64,000 bases of DNA. It comes from Akkermansia muciniphila. GTDB lineage: Bacteria > Verrucomicrobiota > Verrucomicrobiia > Verrucomicrobiales > Akkermansiaceae. The notes under the pieces were generated by a model. It did not search any database and had not been told where the DNA came from. It saw only the letters and a list, made by a program, of their open reading frames with translations. Numbering within the stretch: the stretch's first letter is position 1; each line of letters begins with the position of its first letter. Location of the stretch: contig CAMDAD010000011.1 of assembly GCA_945888515.1 (NCBI GenBank), forward strand, positions 57,540 through 121,539, written 5' to 3'. Position numbers and translations under genes: made by a program. Below, one piece after another: positions 17,498-25,818 of this stretch.

Positions 17498-17944
17498 TTG
17501 ATCACGCTATACTTGGATACGTGCTGCTTGAATCGTCCTTTTGACGAGCCCTCGCAGTTTCGTGTTCGTGCTGAATCTGCTGCTGTCCTTGAAATTCTGC
17601 AAGGCGTAGCGATGGGCGAGTATGGCATGATCTCCAGTGCCATACTTGACTGGGAAGTTAGCAAAAATCCACATCCACACAAACAATTCGAGATTCAGAA
17701 AATCCTGTCACTCGCCACTATCTACATCGATCAAGGAGTTACGATCACCTCACGAGCTAGCGCGTTGTGTGCACTCGGATTTCAGTCCTATGATGCGCTT
17801 CACTTGGCTTCTGCCGAAGAATCTGCTGCAAATTGCTTTTTGACGACTGATGATAAATTGCTTAAGCTCGCCGCGAAACATTCTGTGGATATCAAAGTCC
17901 CCGTAATGAATCCGGTGCAGTGGATTTGGAACCAAATGACATGA
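17498..17944 (+). CDS. PIN-domain protein, TTG start, upstream of its small partner
   Basis: A 148-residue PIN domain with D7 (L-Y-L-D-T-C-C-L-N-R-P-F), E53 (D-W-E-V-S-K-N), D99 (S-Y-D-A-L-H-L-A) and D118/D119 (T-T-D-D-K). The C-x-N-R-P-F motif marks a recognisable PIN subfamily. The only start codon at the proper N-terminus is TTG at 17498, which would keep expression low. Its TGA overlaps the ATG of a 68-residue protein (ATGA), the reverse of the usual antitoxin-first order. No other antitoxin-sized frame fits in the 16 bases upstream. Confidence 0.75.
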   Translation: MITLYLDTCCLNRPFDEPSQFRVRAESAAVLEILQGVAMGEYGMISSAILDWEVSKNPHPHKQFEIQKILSLATIYIDQGVTITSRASALCALGFQSYDALHLASAEESAANCFLTTDDKLLKLAAKHSVDIKVPVMNPVQWIWNQMT

Positions 17945-18147
17945 AAACGACTTTGCACGATATCAATGTGAAAGCCCAAACCATTCTCGCGAGAGAACTG
18001 GACCCGCTGGAGTATATTCAGTTTTTTCGCCAATACGAACTGGGCCAAGGCGACTACACCAGAGATCGTGAAGCACTTCTCGGCAATCCCAGCATGGATG
18101 ACATCATCGGTGAAATCCAAGCGAAGCAAGCAAACAAATCCTCTTAA
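17941..18147 (+). CDS. small partner of the PIN protein, putative antitoxin
   Basis: A 68-residue, strongly helical, charged protein ([16 protein letters not shown] in the middle; I-I-G-E-I-Q-A-K-Q near the end). No family was recognised. Its start overlaps the PIN stop by 4 bases, so translation is probably coupled. A role as antitoxin or PIN-partner is inferred only from gene pairing and size. Confidence 0.55.
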   Translation: MKTTLHDINVKAQTILARELDPLEYIQFFRQYELGQGDYTRDREALLGNPSMDDIIGEIQAKQANKSS

Positions 18148-18182
18148 TTGTTATCCACTACTCTTACTACGAACTACACCTT

Positions 18183-19331
18183 ATGAAAAAACAACTGAAC
18201 GTCGGCGTTATTGGTTACGGCTTTATGGGCCGTACGCACTCGAATGCATTGTCCCAGGTATCGCATTTCTTCGATACGGAATACGTCCCCGTGCGCAAAG
18301 CGATTTGCGGTCGGGATGAAGCCAAGGTGCAAGCCTTTGCGGAAAAGTGGGGCTATGAGTCCTATGAAACCGATTGGCGCAAACTGGTCGCACGTCCGGA
18401 CATCGATGCCGTGGACATCTGCACTCCCAACGATTCGCATGCCGAAATCGCCTTGGAGTGCATCAAGCACGGCAAGATGATCCTTTGCGAAAAGCCGCTC
18501 GCGCTCAATGGCGAACAGGGCGAAGCGATGGTCGCCGCTGTGGAGGCTTCCGGTCTGCCGAATCTGGTGTGGTACAACTACCGTTTCCTCCCCGCCGTGA
18601 CACATGCGAAAAACATCGTCGCCGCTGGTGAGCTCGGTCGTATTTTCCACTACCGTGCGAACTTCCTGCAGGACTGGACGATTTCGTCTGAACTGCCGCA
18701 GGGTGGTGCTGGTCTCTGGCGTCTCGATGCCGCTGCGGCGGGGTCGGGCGTGACCGGTGACTTGCTTGCGCATTGCATCGATACCGCACGCTGGATCAAC
18801 GGCAACATCGTTTCCGTGAGCGCCATGACCGAGACCTTCATCAAGGAGCGCGTTCACACCGCCACCGGTGAAAAAATGCCCGTCACCATCGACGATGCCT
18901 GCGCTTTCCTCGCCCGCTTTGAAAATGGTTCGCTGGCGATTTTTGAATCGACCCGCTACGCCCGCGGTCACAAGGCACTCTATACCTTCGAGATCAATGG
19001 TGAGAACAAATCCTTGGCCTGGGACCTGCACGACCTAAATCGTCTCGATTACTTCGATCACGGCGTCCCCGGCGATCGTCGCGGCTGGAGCAGCATCCAT
19101 TGCTCCGATAGCGATCAGCCCTACGCGGGCCATTGGTGGGTGCCCGGCCTTTGCCTCGGCTACGAGCACAGCTTCACCCATGAGTTGTATGAGTTCCTCA
19201 AGTCGCTGGAAAATCCCTCGGCACCGAAGAACTACCCCGATTTCCGCCACGCTCTCGGCACGCAGTATGTGTGCGATGCCGTTCTGGAATCCGCCAAGAC
19301 CAAGCAGTGGGTGGACGTCAAACAGTCGTAA
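18183..19331 (+). CDS. Gfo/Idh/MocA-family oxidoreductase
   Basis: A 382-residue NAD(P)-dependent sugar or inositol dehydrogenase-type enzyme. The Rossmann motif is [10 protein letters not shown] at 7-16, the family E-K-P-L-A is near 103-107, and the substrate-side [12 protein letters not shown] helix is near 198-209. It has no Tat or Sec signal, unlike many Verrucomicrobial relatives, so it is cytoplasmic. It lies downstream of the TIM-barrel isomerase and a PIN pair and ends at a strong terminator. Inositol- or keto-sugar oxidation is plausible; the substrate is not known. Confidence 0.88.
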   Translation: MKKQLNVGVIGYGFMGRTHSNALSQVSHFFDTEYVPVRKAICGRDEAKVQAFAEKWGYESYETDWRKLVARPDIDAVDICTPNDSHAEIALECIKHGKMILCEKPLALNGEQGEAMVAAVEASGLPNLVWYNYRFLPAVTHAKNIVAAGELGRIFHYRANFLQDWTISSELPQGGAGLWRLDAAAAGSGVTGDLLAHCIDTARWINGNIVSVSAMTETFIKERVHTATGEKMPVTIDDACAFLARFENGSLAIFESTRYARGHKALYTFEINGENKSLAWDLHDLNRLDYFDHGVPGDRRGWSSIHCSDSDQPYAGHWWVPGLCLGYEHSFTHELYEFLKSLENPSAPKNYPDFRHALGTQYVCDAVLESAKTKQWVDVKQS

Positions 19332-19346
19332 TACTCGACACAATCG

Positions 19347-19386
19347 TAAAAAACGGGCGATGGTAACTCCATCGCCCGTTTTTTTG
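19347..19386 (+). terminator. strong rho-independent terminator
   Basis: A perfect 12-base stem (AACGGGCGATGG / CCATCGCCCGTT, 19352-19363 with 19369-19380, loop TAACT) follows the oxidoreductase stop by about 20 bases and ends in seven T. A-rich sequence on the other side gives it some bidirectional character. Confidence 0.92.
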
Positions 19387-19452
19387 GCAGGAATTACATC
19401 TCCGGAAGTGCGAAAACTTTGGTGATCCGGTGTTAAAAAAATTCACTGCTGC

Positions 19453-20649
19453 TCACAACAAATACTTGCTCGCTTGTTCCACGTCTTTGTCACCGCGGCC
19501 GGAGAGGTTGGCGATGATGATGTCGGTTTTGGGCAGGAGCGGGGCGATTTTCTGGATGTAAGCAATCGCGTGGGAGCTTTCCAGCGCGGGCAGTATGCCT
19601 TCGGTGGTGGCGAGGGTTTTGAAGGCGGCGAGCGCTTCGGTATCGGTGGCGTAGGTGTATTCCACGCGGCCGATGCTTTGCAGATACGCGTGCTCCGGTC
19701 CGATGGCGGCGTAGTCGAGGCCGGCGCTGACGGAGTGGGTGAGTTCGATTTGGCCGTCGTCGTTCGCGAGCAACCAGGTCTTGGTGCCTTGCAGCACGCC
19801 GAGTTTGCCACCTTGGAAACGGGCGGCGTGGCGCTCGGGGATGATGCCATCGCCTCCGGCCTCGACACCGACCATGCGGACATCGGGGTCATTGAGGAAA
19901 GGATGAAACAGGCCCATGGCGTTCGAGCCACCGCCGACACAGGCGACGAGCATGCTGGGCAGACGGCCTTCTTTTTCGAGAATCTGTTTACGTGCCTCAA
20001 CCCCTATCACGCGATGGAAATCGCGCACCATCATCGGAAACGGATGAGAGCCGAGGGCGGAGCCGATGATGTAGTGGGTGTTTTCCACAGAGCCGACCCA
20101 GTCGCGCATGGCTTCATTCACCGCTTCCTTGAGGGTGGCTTGTCCGGCGGTGACGGCTACGACTTTGGCACCCATCAGACGCATACGGGCGACGTTGAGC
20201 GCCTGGCGTTCCATATCGACGGCACCCATGTAAACGACACACTCCATGCCGAATCGCGCACAGACCGTGGCGGTGGCGACACCGTGCTGGCCTGCGCCGG
20301 TTTCGGCGATGATGCGGGATTTTCCGAGGCGCTTGGCGAGCAGGATCTGCCCGAGGGCGTTGTTGATTTTGTGCGCGCCGGTGTGGAGAAGGTCTTCGCG
20401 TTTGAGGTAGATTTTCGCCCCGCCGAGTTGCTCGGTCCAGCGCTCGGCATAGTAGAGCGGCGTCGGGCGGCCTACATAATTGTGCAGAAGGTAATCCAGC
20501 TCGATTTGAAACGCCGGATCCTGACGCGCCTGCTCGTAGGCGATGGCGAGGTCCTGCAAGGGAGTCATCAACGTTTCCGGTACGAACATCCCGCCGAAGG
20601 GACCAAAGTGACCGGTGGCATCAGGAACAGTCGGGAGCAGATCAGGCAT
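19453..20649 (-). CDS. trpB: tryptophan synthase beta chain
   Basis: Condenses indole and serine to tryptophan with PLP. The 398-residue protein has the PLP lysine K94 in [10 protein letters not shown], the E-T-G-A-G-Q-H-G-V loop, the phosphate-binding G-G-G-S-N-A motif and the N-terminal [12 protein letters not shown] typical of TrpB1. No trpA or other trp gene lies beside it, so the alpha chain must be elsewhere. Confidence 0.96.
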   Translation of the reverse strand: MPDLLPTVPDATGHFGPFGGMFVPETLMTPLQDLAIAYEQARQDPAFQIELDYLLHNYVGRPTPLYYAERWTEQLGGAKIYLKREDLLHTGAHKINNALGQILLAKRLGKSRIIAETGAGQHGVATATVCARFGMECVVYMGAVDMERQALNVARMRLMGAKVVAVTAGQATLKEAVNEAMRDWVGSVENTHYIIGSALGSHPFPMMVRDFHRVIGVEARKQILEKEGRLPSMLVACVGGGSNAMGLFHPFLNDPDVRMVGVEAGGDGIIPERHAARFQGGKLGVLQGTKTWLLANDDGQIELTHSVSAGLDYAAIGPEHAYLQSIGRVEYTYATDTEALAAFKTLATTEGILPALESSHAIAYIQKIAPLLPKTDIIIANLSGRGDKDVEQASKYLL

Positions 20650-20829
20650 CGCGCAGACAATGAAACAGATTCGCGCCTGATGTCAAAAGCGATTTTGCTC
20701 GGGTGTGATGTGGGGGCGATTTGCGATGTTAGGGCTTGGCTGGTGACTTGGGGCCAGTTTTTGACAGAATTTCAGAATTTGCAGAATTTCAGTATTTTTT
20801 TGTGATCGGTTTTTGATTGATGAAGATTT

Positions 20830-20852
20830 GACGTCTTAACGTTTTGACGTTA
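20830..20852. promoter_or_regulatory. candidate operator of the RelBE-like module
   Basis: Two symmetric elements lie just upstream of the antitoxin start: the palindrome GACGTC (20830-20835) and the inverted repeat TAACGT-TTTG-ACGTTA (20837-20852). Placement 11 bases before the GTG start suits an autorepressor site for a ribbon-helix-helix antitoxin. Binding is inferred. Confidence 0.5.
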
Positions 20853-20862
20853 CCCTTCCTCC

Positions 20863-21084
20863 GTGAAACGAGCGACCATTTATTTTGATGACGAGATCCA
20901 CAAAGTGCTGAAGATGAAGTCTGCGGACATTTCCACACCTATGTCGGAGTTGGTGAATGACGCCGTGCGGGCTGCTCTTTTAGAGGACGCTGAGGATCTC
21001 GCTACTTTTCGCGAGCGTGCGGAAGAGCCGGCTATCGATTTTGAGTCCTTCGTTTTCCAATTGAAAAAAAATGGCAAGTTATAA
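20863..21084 (+). CDS. CopG/RHH-type antitoxin
   Basis: A 73-residue protein starting at GTG: V/M-K-R-A-T-I-Y-F-D-D-E-I-H-K-V-L then a helix (M-S-E-L-V-N-D-A-V-R-A-A-L), the typical ribbon-helix-helix DNA-binding fold. The acidic C-terminal tail would bind the toxin. Its end overlaps the RelE-like toxin gene by 14 bases. Confidence 0.82.
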   Translation: MKRATIYFDDEIHKVLKMKSADISTPMSELVNDAVRAALLEDAEDLATFRERAEEPAIDFESFVFQLKKNGKL

Positions 21085-21328
21085 GATTTCCATCAAACGC
21101 TCGGCCGCGAAGGAACTGGAAAAAATCGCCCTGCCAGATCGCAAGCGCATCGTTGAAAAGATTCGTGACCTTGCTTCGGATCCGCGACCACCGGGTTGTA
21201 AAAAATTATCCGGCCAAGAAAAATACCGATTGCGACAGGGGAATTACCGCATTCTTTATCAAATCCATGATGATGAACTCATCATCATGGTCGTAAAAAT
21301 CGGCCATCGCCGCGATGTTTATGGTTGA
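21071..21328 (+). CDS. RelE/ParE-family toxin
   Basis: An 85-residue basic protein with the family pattern: Y-K-I-S-I-K-R-S-A-A-K-E-L-E-K-I at the start, G-C-K-K-L-S-G-Q-E-K-Y-R-L-R-Q-G-N-Y-R-I-L-Y in the core and V-K-I-G-H-R-R-D-V-Y at the end. The R-x-G-x-Y-R-I-x-Y and H-R-x-x-V-Y signatures fit RelE-type mRNA interferases, which cut mRNA in the ribosome. Forms a type II module with the overlapping antitoxin. Confidence 0.88.
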   Translation: MASYKISIKRSAAKELEKIALPDRKRIVEKIRDLASDPRPPGCKKLSGQEKYRLRQGNYRILYQIHDDELIIMVVKIGHRRDVYG

Positions 21329-21396
21329 ATCTCCGAGTCATCGTGGTCCTTGCATTTTCCTTGAGTCGGCGGCGGGGCTGTGACACGTTGTGAAAC

Positions 21397-21903
21397 ATGT
21401 CCGCCCGCTCATCCCAAACTCCAGGTCACGTGATCGCGCCGAGCTTGTTGATCGGCACGATGGCGGTGGGGCTTGCGGTGGGGATGGATTCGTTAGGATT
21501 CTGGCATGCGCTCGATGAGCGGGCCACGGCGTGGACGGCGCGACTGGGTGATGGCATGCGCGATGTGCCGGCGATGTGGGTGTTGCTACTGACGGTGGTT
21601 TCCGCTTATGCGCTACCCTTATTGATGTTGTCATCACCGCAGTGGTGGCGTCGGGTGGTCTTGTGGTGCAGTTTGCTGATGGTCACTGTGGCATGGCTGC
21701 CGGTGTTGGCGCTGGCAAGCTGGAAACTCCCGCCTTGCATGCCGCTCGTCGCATTGTTGTGGAGCGGGCTGTGTGCCTTGATCTATGCGCAGCGGCATCG
21801 TTTGCCCTGCGAAATGCCTGTCGTTTCTTCTAAAAGCTCCGCGCGCAAGGTGAAAGAAGTCGCGGTGTTGAGTGCGCCGGAGAAGTCGGCTAGCGAATCG
21901 TAA
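21397..21903 (+). CDS. small membrane protein upstream of recR, unknown
   Basis: A 168-residue protein with four hydrophobic segments (about 13-32, 58-79, 86-110, 113-130) and a soluble, Lys/Ser-rich C-terminal tail of about 35 residues. No family was recognised. Its stop is 2 bases before recR, so the two are likely co-transcribed, but there is no reason to connect the functions. Confidence 0.65.
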   Translation: MSARSSQTPGHVIAPSLLIGTMAVGLAVGMDSLGFWHALDERATAWTARLGDGMRDVPAMWVLLLTVVSAYALPLLMLSSPQWWRRVVLWCSLLMVTVAWLPVLALASWKLPPCMPLVALLWSGLCALIYAQRHRLPCEMPVVSSKSSARKVKEVAVLSAPEKSASES

Positions 21904-21905
21904 GT

Positions 21906-22511
21906 ATGGCAAAAGTCGATTATCCCCAGGCGGTGCAGGAATTGGTGGCGGAGCTGAAACGGCTGCCGGGCGTGGGGCCGCGCAGTGCCGAGCGCATGGC
22001 GCTGTGGCTGCTGCAACACAAGCGCGCCGAGCCGTTGGCTCTGGCGCGTGCGCTGGAGCGGGCCGAGAGCGAACTTTGTCTGTGCGAAACGTGTGGATTT
22101 TTCGCCACCAGCGAGGCCTGCCCGGCTTGCGATGAGAGCCAGCGCGATGGCTCGGTGATCTGTGTGGTGGAGCAGCCGACCGATGTGCTTCCCATGGAGC
22201 GATCCGGATCCTTTCGCGGCGTCTATCACTGCCTCGGTGGCAGGCTCTCCCCTCTGGATCATGTGACGCCGGAAGACCTGCGCATTGGTCCGTTATTGCA
22301 GCGGGCGTGCGACGGTGTGGAGATCATTCTCGCACTGGGATCGGATGTGGAGGGAGAAACCACGGCGCACTACCTTGCCAGCGAATTGCGCGGACGCGGG
22401 TGTCGCATCACTCGCATCGCGCAGGGACTTCCGGCGGGTGGCGGGCTGGAGCATGCGGATGAACTGACCTTACTGCGGGCGATGCAAGGACGTCGTGAAC
22501 TGAATGAATAG
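21906..22511 (+). CDS. recR: recombination mediator RecR
   Basis: A 201-residue protein that helps load RecA at gaps with RecF/RecO. The N-terminal helix-hairpin-helix (L-P-G-V-G-P-R-S-A-E-R) is at 20-30, the zinc finger uses C60-x2-C63 and C72-x2-C75, and a Toprim domain follows (V-V-E-Q-P-T-D, A-L-G-S-D-V-E-G-E-T-T-A). The C-terminus has the G-L-P-x-G-G-x-L-E-x-A-D motif. The next gene starts 6 bases later. Confidence 0.96.
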   Translation: MAKVDYPQAVQELVAELKRLPGVGPRSAERMALWLLQHKRAEPLALARALERAESELCLCETCGFFATSEACPACDESQRDGSVICVVEQPTDVLPMERSGSFRGVYHCLGGRLSPLDHVTPEDLRIGPLLQRACDGVEIILALGSDVEGETTAHYLASELRGRGCRITRIAQGLPAGGGLEHADELTLLRAMQGRRELNE

Positions 22512-22517
22512 CAAGCC

Positions 22518-23444
22518 ATGAAATCGAATCGAAATTCCGAAGATCCTTCCAGCAACCGCAAAGGCGGCACACCGTTTTGGGAAAAAATGAAACCCAAAGC
22601 ACCATCCCGTCCCGCAGCTCGTCCCGCATCCGCGGCTCCCGACAAACGGGCTGCGTCGCGTGGCGCGGCGAAGGAAAAAGGCTGGGACCAGGTGGCGCAG
22701 TGGTATGATCAGTTGGTGGGCGATGAGGGCTCCGACTATCATAAAAACGTCATCGTGCCTGCCGTGATGAAACGCCTCGAGCCGAGCTTGCAGGGCGCGC
22801 GGGTGATCGATGTTTGCTGCGGGCAAGGCTTTGTGGGGAAATTGCTGCGACAAGCGGGGGCCGTTCGTGTGCATGGGGTCGATGCCAGTCCGCAGCTCGT
22901 CGCCGCCGCGCAAAAACGCAATGCCGCCGATGACAAGCTCACTTACGAAGTCGCCGATGCCTGTCAGTCCGGCGCTTGGGCGAATGGCTCGTACGATGTG
23001 GCGCTGTGCCTGATGGCGGTGCACGATGTGCCGGATCTGACAGGGCTATTTCAAAACATCGCCCGCTCGCTCAGCGATCGTGGTCGCGCCTTGTTCGTTT
23101 TCATGCATCCTTGCTTTCGTATGCCGAAACACTCGCACTGGGGCTGGGATGCGGAGCAGAAAATCCAATACCGACGCATGGATCGCTATGGCTCGGAGGC
23201 AAAAATCGAGATCACGACGCATCCAGGTCGCAAGAGCAGCGAGCATACGATTTTTTACCACCGGCCCCTGCCTTCCTATGTGACTTCACTCAGCGCCGCC
23301 GGCCTAGCCATCACAGGATGCGAGGAACTGTTCAGCCATCGCCGCTCCCAAGTGGGACCCCGCAGCAAGGCGGAACATTTCGCCGCACAGGAGTTTCCGA
23401 TGTTTCTGCTGTGGGAGCTGCGCAAGTGCCCGGCGCTTCAGTAG
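22518..23444 (+). CDS. class I SAM-dependent methyltransferase
   Basis: A 308-residue protein with a basic, low-complexity N-terminal tail of about 50 residues (rich in Pro, Ala, Arg, Lys), then a Rossmann methyltransferase domain: V-I-D-V-C-C-G-Q-G-F-V-G near 95-106, H-G-V-D-A-S-P near 118-124 and the A-L-C-L-M-A-V-H-D strand near 157-165. Small-molecule, lipid or quinone-type methylation is possible; the substrate is unknown. It lies downstream of recR and overlaps the convergent NUDIX gene by 7 bases. Confidence 0.82.
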   Translation: MKSNRNSEDPSSNRKGGTPFWEKMKPKAPSRPAARPASAAPDKRAASRGAAKEKGWDQVAQWYDQLVGDEGSDYHKNVIVPAVMKRLEPSLQGARVIDVCCGQGFVGKLLRQAGAVRVHGVDASPQLVAAAQKRNAADDKLTYEVADACQSGAWANGSYDVALCLMAVHDVPDLTGLFQNIARSLSDRGRALFVFMHPCFRMPKHSHWGWDAEQKIQYRRMDRYGSEAKIEITTHPGRKSSEHTIFYHRPLPSYVTSLSAAGLAITGCEELFSHRRSQVGPRSKAEHFAAQEFPMFLLWELRKCPALQ

Positions 23445-24061
23445 GCGTGCTCGGCGAGGTGGGCGATGCAGTGCTGCGACCACGTTTCCAGTCGCTCGAA
23501 GGCTTCGCCGCGCAGTTCTGCCAGCGAGCTGAAACTCAGATCTGTCAGAGCGTCCTCGCGCGAGGCGACGTCTTCGCTATCGAGATCGACCAGATGAACG
23601 ATGCCGAGGTGGACCTGCCCCACGGGATTGCTGTCGTCGTTGAGCAAAGCGATGATGCGGCTGGTGCGTTTGCTGCCGATGATCAGCTCCTCCTCCAGCT
23701 CGCGGGAAACGGCGGCGAAATACGCTTCCGGTCCGACGCGACCCTCGCCTGTATCGATGGGATTGATATGCCCGCCCACGCCGACAGAAATTTTCGCATG
23801 CAGGCGGCTCTCGCCACCGGCCTTGCCACGGGTGTAGTGAAGGATGCGGTCGCCGCAGCGGAAGATGCAGTAGGGGATCAGTTGCTTGTGGCTCGGGTCC
23901 TCCTCGGCGACGGCGCGATCCATGAAAAAATGATGTGTTGGATCCAGCAAACGGGCGATGACCGGATCGATCTGCTCGGTGAGGATGCCATGAAACGAAC
24001 CCATTTCATCGAGCAGGGCACGACGAACCACCAACACTTCTTCTCCGGCATACTTGGACAT
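23438..24061 (-). CDS. NUDIX-domain protein
   Basis: A 207-residue protein from ATG 24061 (M-S-K-Y-A-G-E-E-V-L-V-V-R-R). A NUDIX box is visible: G-G-H-I-N near 104, E-A-Y-F-A-A-V-S-R-E-L-E-E-E-L near 118-133, so the metal-binding R-E-x-x-E-E core is present, although the spacing is longer than the standard box. Such proteins hydrolyse nucleoside diphosphates linked to another group; the substrate is unknown. The frame is open 40 codons further upstream, but those residues look non-coding. Confidence 0.75.
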   Translation of the reverse strand: MSKYAGEEVLVVRRALLDEMGSFHGILTEQIDPVIARLLDPTHHFFMDRAVAEEDPSHKQLIPYCIFRCGDRILHYTRGKAGGESRLHAKISVGVGGHINPIDTGEGRVGPEAYFAAVSRELEEELIIGSKRTSRIIALLNDDSNPVGQVHLGIVHLVDLDSEDVASREDALTDLSFSSLAELRGEAFERLETWSQHCIAHLAEHAY

Positions 24062-24244
24062 AATAAAAACAGGCGCGGAGGCTGCATCGCGCGCTGGGCT
24101 GACGCTAGGCAAAGTGCGTTCCTGCGGCAAGAGGCATTTGCGGCTGTTTCTGCTGCGCGGAGAAATCGGAAATTTTTGCAAGAAATGCCTTTACAAATCC
24201 GCTTGGGCCGCTAGTTTCGTCCTCCCAATTCACCACTCACTATC

Positions 24245-24409
24245 ATGAAAGTTCTCTCTTCACTCAATTCCGCCAAACGCCGCCACGCCGATTGCCAAGT
24301 GGTCAAACGCGGCGGAACGCTTTATGTGATCTGCAAAAGCAACCCGAAATTCAAGGCCCGCCAAGGTGCGACCAAGGGCACGCGCCTCTCGAAAAAGGGT
24401 GTGAAGTAA
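24245..24409 (+). CDS. rpmJ: 50S ribosomal protein bL36, type B
   Basis: A 54-residue gene that matches type B bL36 (YkgO-like): start [11 protein letters not shown], then D-C-Q-V-V-K-R and [16 protein letters not shown]. Only two of the zinc-finger cysteines (C17, C30) remain, so it is probably the zinc-free form. Most bL36 proteins end shortly after R-Q-G; here a 13-residue basic tail ([13 protein letters not shown]) follows. It stands alone and is followed directly by a terminator. Confidence 0.93.
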   Translation: MKVLSSLNSAKRRHADCQVVKRGGTLYVICKSNPKFKARQGATKGTRLSKKGVK

Positions 24410-24433
24410 TTTCGCGATCGATCCCGATACAAA

Positions 24434-24466
24434 AGAGCCGCCAGAGTCATCTGGCGGCCTTTTTTT
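24434..24466 (+). terminator. rho-independent terminator after rpmJ
   Basis: A 9-base stem (GCCGCCAGA / TCTGGCGGC, loop GTCA, 24437-24458) followed by C and seven T, 25 bases after the rpmJ stop. Read on the minus strand it is followed by TCTTTTG, so it may also stop transcripts from sufS, which ends 11 bases away. Confidence 0.9.
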
Positions 24467-24476
24467 GCGGCGTGAC

Positions 24477-25739
24477 TCAGCGCAGCATGCGCACGGCGCG
24501 GCGAGTGGCGTTGCCGAAAGCAGCGATTTCTTCGAGGGTGTTGTAGAGAGCAAACGAGGCGCGGGTGGTGCCGGAGATGCCGAAGCGCGCCATGAGCGGT
24601 TGGCAGCAGTGATGGCCGGTGCGCACGGCGACGCCCATTTGATCGAGAAAGGTGCCGAGGTCGTAGGCGTGCACGCCATCGATGGCGAAGGACAGCGCGC
24701 CGCAGCGATCATCGGGCCCGAAAAGGCGAGCGCCGTCGATCTGTTGCAATTCTTTTTCCGCCGCGCGAATGAGTTCGGTTTCGTAGTGAGATATGTCGTT
24801 TTTACCGATGGAGTCGACAAAGTTTACTGCTGCTGCGAGTGCGATGGCTCCCTCGATGTTCGGGGTGCCGGCTTCGTATTTGAAAGGTATCTCATTGTAG
24901 GTGGTGACGGAAAAACTCACTTCCTTGATCATTTCTCCACCGCCGCGGTAGGGGGGCAATTTTTCTAACAACTCACGCTTGCCCCATAATGCTCCGATGC
25001 CGGTGGGCGCATACACTTTATGACCAGAAAATGCGAGCAGGTCGCAGCCGAGAGTTTTCACGTCAATGGTAAGATGCGGCACGGCCTGCGCGGCATCGAT
25101 GAGCACGATGGTGCCGAACTGATGGGCGGCGGCGATCATTTCGACGATGGGATGCACGGTGCCGAAAGCGTTGGAGATCCAGCCGAGGGCGAGGACCTTG
25201 GTGCGCTCGCTGAGGAGGGACCGGAATGCCTCCTGATCGAGCACGCCGTTTTCATCGCAGGGGATGACTTTCAGCAGCGCGCCGCTGCGTTCACAGGCCA
25301 TTTGCCAGGGGACGATGTTCGAGTGATGCTCGAGCGTGGAGAGCAGAATTTCATCGCCAGGTTGAAGGCTAGCACTGAGGCAATAGGCGGCGAGATTGAT
25401 GGCATCGGTGCAGCCACTCGTGAAAATCAACTCATCGGGATCGCTGCACCCTAGGTGGGCGGCTACCGTTTTTCTGGCGTCCTCGTAAGCGGCCGTGGCA
25501 GCGCGGGCGAGGGCGTGAGTGCCGCGGTGGATGTTCGCATTCATGCTCTCGTAATAAGAGCGAGAAGCATCGAGCACGCTCAGTGGTTTTTGCGTCGTAG
25601 CGGCATTGTCCAGATAGATCAGCGGCTGACCATTGACTTGTTGGTGCAGGATGGGAAAAAGTTCGCGTGCTGGAAGAGGAAGACTCACAGCGGTAGCATG
25701 CCACGGTTCTGCTAATTTTCCACTCTGATTCTTTCCCAT
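24477..25739 (-). CDS. sufS: cysteine desulfurase, SufS type
   Basis: Takes sulfur from cysteine for Fe-S cluster assembly. The 420-residue protein has Y-L-D-N-A-A-T-T-Q-K-P, H-R-G-T-H near the N-terminus, the PLP lysine in F-S-G-H-K-V-Y-A-P-T-G, and the active Cys in V-R-T-G-H-H-C-C-Q-P. I use ATG 25739; GTG 25688 would give an N-terminus closer to other SufS proteins, so the start is uncertain. No sufBCD or sufU lies in this window. The gene is divergent from the MATE pump, with 79 bases between them. Confidence 0.92.
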   Translation of the reverse strand: MGKNQSGKLAEPWHATAVSLPLPARELFPILHQQVNGQPLIYLDNAATTQKPLSVLDASRSYYESMNANIHRGTHALARAATAAYEDARKTVAAHLGCSDPDELIFTSGCTDAINLAAYCLSASLQPGDEILLSTLEHHSNIVPWQMACERSGALLKVIPCDENGVLDQEAFRSLLSERTKVLALGWISNAFGTVHPIVEMIAAAHQFGTIVLIDAAQAVPHLTIDVKTLGCDLLAFSGHKVYAPTGIGALWGKRELLEKLPPYRGGGEMIKEVSFSVTTYNEIPFKYEAGTPNIEGAIALAAAVNFVDSIGKNDISHYETELIRAAEKELQQIDGARLFGPDDRCGALSFAIDGVHAYDLGTFLDQMGVAVRTGHHCCQPLMARFGISGTTRASFALYNTLEEIAAFGNATRRAVRMLR

Positions 25740-25818
25740 CTCGGGAAAACCTGTTTCATCTGTTATCAGAGAAACATTGACTTTATTACAGACTCCAGCG
25801 ATGAACTGAATTTCGCAC

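Noticed and set aside
16483..17682. 399-codon minus-strand frame across the TIM-barrel gene
   Set aside because: Antisense of a well-supported isomerase-like gene; composition typical of a GC-rich shadow.
19474..20805. 443-codon plus-strand frame across trpB
   Set aside because: It is the antisense shadow of trpB; the trpB protein has clear family motifs, while this frame is rich in Gly, Asp and Val without domain pattern.
22976..24214. 412-codon plus-strand frame over the methyltransferase and NUDIX genes
   Set aside because: It covers two genes with recognisable motifs in other frames and has no pattern of its own.
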